Assembly: GCF_003337175.1 (NCBI RefSeq)
Contig: NZ_NETH01000015.1
Coordinates: 1-49,614 of the forward strand
Source: Streptococcus gallolyticus
Lineage (GTDB): Bacteria; Bacillota; Bacilli; Lactobacillales; Streptococcaceae
Direction: 5' to 3'
Length of the DNA: 49,614 bases
Below are positions 47,322 through 49,614 of this stretch, in pieces. Both the position numbers and the translations under genes were made by a program. Position 1 is the stretch's first letter; the number at the start of each line of letters is the position of its first letter. The notes under the pieces were generated by a model, which did no database searches, had not been told where the DNA came from, and saw only the letters and a list, made by a program, of their open reading frames with translations.

Positions 47322-49382
47322 ATCGAGAGTTCTATCCTTGTTATAGCATTTTTATTAATGCTCATTGTTTCCAACGTCATTAATCGTCTTTATCCTAAAT
47401 TGCCTTTACCTTTTATCCAAATTGTTTTGGGAATTTTGGTGGGTGTTTTAGCAAAAGAGACGACACTCACTTTAAATTCAGAGCTATTTCTGGCTTTGGT
47501 TATTGCACCGCTTAATTTTAGAGAGGGGCAAGAAAGTGATGTGACGACCTTTGTCAAATACAAGTCGATTGTGGCTTATCTGATTTTGCCAACTGTTTTG
47601 ATAACAATGCTGACAGTTGGTTATGTGACTGGTAAGTTATTACCTGTTGATGTCCCCTTGGCTGCTAGTTTTGCCTTGGGAGCAGCGCTTGCTCCGACAG
47701 ATGCCGTTGCGTTTTTATCAATTGCAAAACGGTTTAAATTTCCAAAGCGAGTTGAATCCATTTTGACAATAGAAGGGCTTTTGAATGATGCCAGCGGTTT
47801 GATTTCTTTCCAATTTGCTGTGACGGCTTTGACCACTGGAGCCTTTTCTTTACTTACTGCGAGCTTTAGTCTGTTTTGGGCAATTATTGGTGGAATGTTG
47901 GTCGGGCTATTTTTTGCCTTATTAAATCGAGGCGTCATGGCTTTTCTTGAAAAAATTGACGTCGCTGATGTGACAGGAGCTCTCTTATTGGAATTATCAT
48001 TGCCGATTGTGTCATACTTTGTTGCCAGTCTTTTTGGCGTATCAGGTATCATTGCTGTCGTGATTGCTGGATTATCACAAGCCAGTCGTTTCAAACGCAT
48101 TCGCTTATTTGATGCTGAGGTGGACCGTGTCAGCCAGATTATTTGGGAGACGGTCAGCTTCATCTTAAATGGTTTTGTCTTTATCGTTTTTGGCTATGAA
48201 TTGACACGTATCGTTGAGCCTGCTTTGACCAATCCTTTGGTTAATAATTATCGTCTTGTGGCGATTGTGTTAATCGTGACAGCTTTGCTCTTTTTCGTTC
48301 GATTTGTCATGGTTGGGTTTTATTATATTCTCCATTATCGTAAAGGAAAACGTTCAAGTAAATCACTATTGAGAGAGGTTTTGCTGTTAACTTTTTCTGG
48401 TGTAAAAGGGACGGTATCAATCGCGACAATTTTGCTATTGCCACAGCTTGAAAGTTACGCTTATAGCTTGATTTTATTTACTGTAGCAGCGGTGACCTTG
48501 CTAAGTTTTCTAATTGGAGTATTTGTTTTACCAAACTTGGCACAAAGTTCTGATGATACTGATACCACCGATTATGTCACTCAAATTGCCATTTTAAATG
48601 AAGTGGTTAAGACATTGGAGCAAGATTTAAAAGAAGTCGAGGACAAAGGTCCACTTTATGCAGCTATTGATAATTACAATGGGCGTATTGAACACTTGAT
48701 TTTGGAACAAGAGCCGACTATTGTCAAAAAAGAATTGGCTTACTTGCGCTTGATGATTCTTGGAATTGAAAGCGATGGTTTAGAGCATGCTTTTTCAGAA
48801 AGCAAAATAGAATTAGTTGACTACCGTTTGTATCAACGTTACTTGCAAAATTTGGAACGTCAGATTAATCGCGGTTTTATTTCAACGTTTCGTTATTTCT
48901 TCACGATTAGCATGCGAGTGATTCGTCGCTTAGTTCGTGAAAGCCTCAGCTTTTGGCCAACTATCCGTCACTTTCTTTCTGGAAAATCACGCGAAATTAA
49001 ATTGACAGAAGATAACCGTGACCGCTTGACAGAGCTTTATTTAAGCAATACGGAGCTGGTGTTAGAAGGGTTACAAGATTTGGAAGGCATTTATAATTCT
49101 GAGCTGATTGGCTTTCTTCAAAGGTCACGCCTACAAGAAGCTAATATCATTGAATCAGGCGTCTTTGTTGAACGTGTCATTGCTCATATGAAACCTGATA
49201 ATATTGATGAAATGTTGCGAGGGTATTATCTTGAGCGCAAAGTGATTGCCGAATATGAAAGCCGTGGTGACATCACATCAAGCTATGCAACCTTCCTACG
49301 CCGCAATGTCAATAAACTCGAAAGTTATTCGTTAAAAGATGACTATGGAACGCTACCATATAATTACTTTATTATAAAATGA
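47322..49382 (+). CDS. CPA1-family Na+(K+)/H+ antiporter; start codon uncertain
   Basis: A protein of 674-686 residues with about twelve membrane helices (to about residue 400) and a long cytoplasmic tail. Ion-binding motifs are APTDAVAFLS and the following LLNDASG. The first conventional in-frame ATG is at 47358, but it cuts helix 1 short and has no RBS. Reading the same frame upstream gives IESSILVIAFLLML, a full helix 1, back to an ATC at 47322 that lies 9 nt after AAGGAG. Either a rare ATC start is used, or one extra T at 47319-47321 has separated an ATG (47315) from the frame. Confidence 0.82.
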   Translation: MESSILVIAFLLMLIVSNVINRLYPKLPLPFIQIVLGILVGVLAKETTLTLNSELFLALVIAPLNFREGQESDVTTFVKYKSIVAYLILPTVLITMLTVGYVTGKLLPVDVPLAASFALGAALAPTDAVAFLSIAKRFKFPKRVESILTIEGLLNDASGLISFQFAVTALTTGAFSLLTASFSLFWAIIGGMLVGLFFALLNRGVMAFLEKIDVADVTGALLLELSLPIVSYFVASLFGVSGIIAVVIAGLSQASRFKRIRLFDAEVDRVSQIIWETVSFILNGFVFIVFGYELTRIVEPALTNPLVNNYRLVAIVLIVTALLFFVRFVMVGFYYILHYRKGKRSSKSLLREVLLLTFSGVKGTVSIATILLLPQLESYAYSLILFTVAAVTLLSFLIGVFVLPNLAQSSDDTDTTDYVTQIAILNEVVKTLEQDLKEVEDKGPLYAAIDNYNGRIEHLILEQEPTIVKKELAYLRLMILGIESDGLEHAFSESKIELVDYRLYQRYLQNLERQINRGFISTFRYFFTISMRVIRRLVRESLSFWPTIRHFLSGKSREIKLTEDNRDRLTELYLSNTELVLEGLQDLEGIYNSELIGFLQRSRLQEANIIESGVFVERVIAHMKPDNIDEMLRGYYLERKVIAEYESRGDITSSYATFLRRNVNKLESYSLKDDYGTLPYNYFIIK

Positions 49383-49413
49383 CCCCTAGAACGAAAATGT
49401 CCTAGGGGTTTTA
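49382..49413 (+). terminator. intrinsic terminator of the antiporter gene
   Basis: ACCCCTAG / CTAGGGGT perfect 8-bp stem with a 12-nt loop and a short T-run. Confidence 0.8.
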
Positions 49414-49614
49414 TTGTTACCCAATTTGTAAAATTAAGCTAGACAGAAAAAAGCCATCTATGTTAGGCTCAGATAAACACCACATTTGTCTGAAAGGAAC
49501 TAACATAAATGACCTATACTCATCTTACCACAACCGAGCTTGTAATGATAGAGGCTTATTACAAAGAGGGAATACCTATTAGCGATATTTGTCAATCCCT
49601 CAAAAGATCAAGAC
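49414..49614 (+). mobile_element. left part of an IS30-family insertion sequence
   Basis: The window ends inside the element. Its transposase start is clear (next entry). The exact left end, and thus the terminal inverted repeat, lies between the antiporter terminator and 49509 and cannot be fixed without the right end. Confidence 0.7.
49509..49614 (+). CDS. IS30-family transposase, 5' part (cut by window end)
   Basis: The first 35 codons are present (MTYTHLTTTELVMIEAYYKE...). This N-terminal helix-turn-helix start is characteristic of IS30-family transposases such as the streptococcal IS1239 type. RBS GAAAGGAA precedes the ATG. The rest, including the DDE core, is outside the window, so intactness cannot be judged. 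Confidence 0.85.
   Translation, partial: MTYTHLTTTELVMIEAYYKEGIPISDICQSLKRSR

Noticed and set aside
47621-48163. 180-residue open frame on the minus strand
   Set aside because: It lies entirely within the antiporter gene, has no RBS and looks like an antisense shadow of codon bias.
1-49614. New defence, secretion or biosynthetic system
   Set aside because: Apart from the IS fragment, all genes but two small hypotheticals and one tentative 20-codon ORF belong to known core families; I saw no toxin, nuclease, reverse transcriptase, repeat array or cargo-type cluster.
1-49614. tRNA, rRNA and CRISPR arrays
   Set aside because: No tRNA-like TTCGANTC arms with matching acceptor stems, no rRNA core sequence and no regularly spaced direct repeats were recognised by eye.

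Overview
The window comes from a low-GC Gram-positive chromosome and is almost certainly Streptococcus, most likely the S. bovis/S. equinus/S. gallolyticus group. The genus call rests on gene order and protein similarity recalled from memory: covRS-nrdR-dnaB-dnaI-der, murC-mltG-greA-yidC-acyP, and murI-rdgB-yfcE-cbpB-xerDL-scpAB-rluB-yidD are typical streptococcal blocks. The species-group call is inference. Apart from the two ends the region is core chromosome. I see no rRNA, tRNA, prophage, CRISPR array or defence island.

Layout. 1-453: AT-rich DNA opening with a perfect 50-bp palindrome. 454-5784: serine/threonine symporter sstT, then a SAM-hydrolase gene coupled to a complete ECF transporter (S, A-A', T). 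5836-8675 (minus): rsmG-ktrB-ktrA. 9006-11262: lemA, htpX, yceD. 11498-17876: covRS, nrdR, dnaB, dnaI, der. 18020-26253: SNF2 helicase, a streptococcal hypothetical gene, murC, a GNAT gene, a frameshifted mltG, greA. 26346-27635 (minus): acyP-yidC. 27671-31540: SpoU-type methyltransferase, HD hydrolase, BI-1 protein, lysA, UPF0154. 31713-37649: the long murI-to-yidD operon. 37670-40462 (minus): trkA-trkH. 40720-43391: kimA and trmL. 43490-44396: an FMN riboswitch and ribU. 44785-49382: PAP2 phosphatase, ytqA-mnmM, a small hypothetical gene and a CPA1 antiporter. 49509-end: the start of an IS30-family transposase.

How the genes work together. Three K+ uptake systems (KtrAB, TrkAH, KimA) and a Na+(K+)/H+ antiporter lie in the same 50 kb as CbpB. 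Several of these families are c-di-AMP targets in Firmicutes, so this stretch holds much of the cell's cation-homeostasis equipment. Envelope growth (murC, murI, mltG, yidC, yidD), replication initiation (dnaB, dnaI, nrdR), chromosome segregation (scpAB, xerDL) and translation or RNA modification (der, rsmG, rluB, trmL, SpoU protein, ytqA-mnmM) make up most of the rest.

Most interesting points: a one-base frameshift that splits mltG; an FMN riboswitch with about 145 nt in its P3 position and an expression hairpin over the ribU ribosome-binding site; two genes whose -10 box lies 6-7 nt before the ATG with no ribosome-binding site (candidate leaderless mRNAs); four genes lying just downstream of intrinsic-terminator-like hairpins; a Cys/His cluster in the streptococcal N-terminal domain of RdgB; and an antiporter whose first helix has no in-frame ATG/GTG/TTG. 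I found no convincing new multi-gene system.
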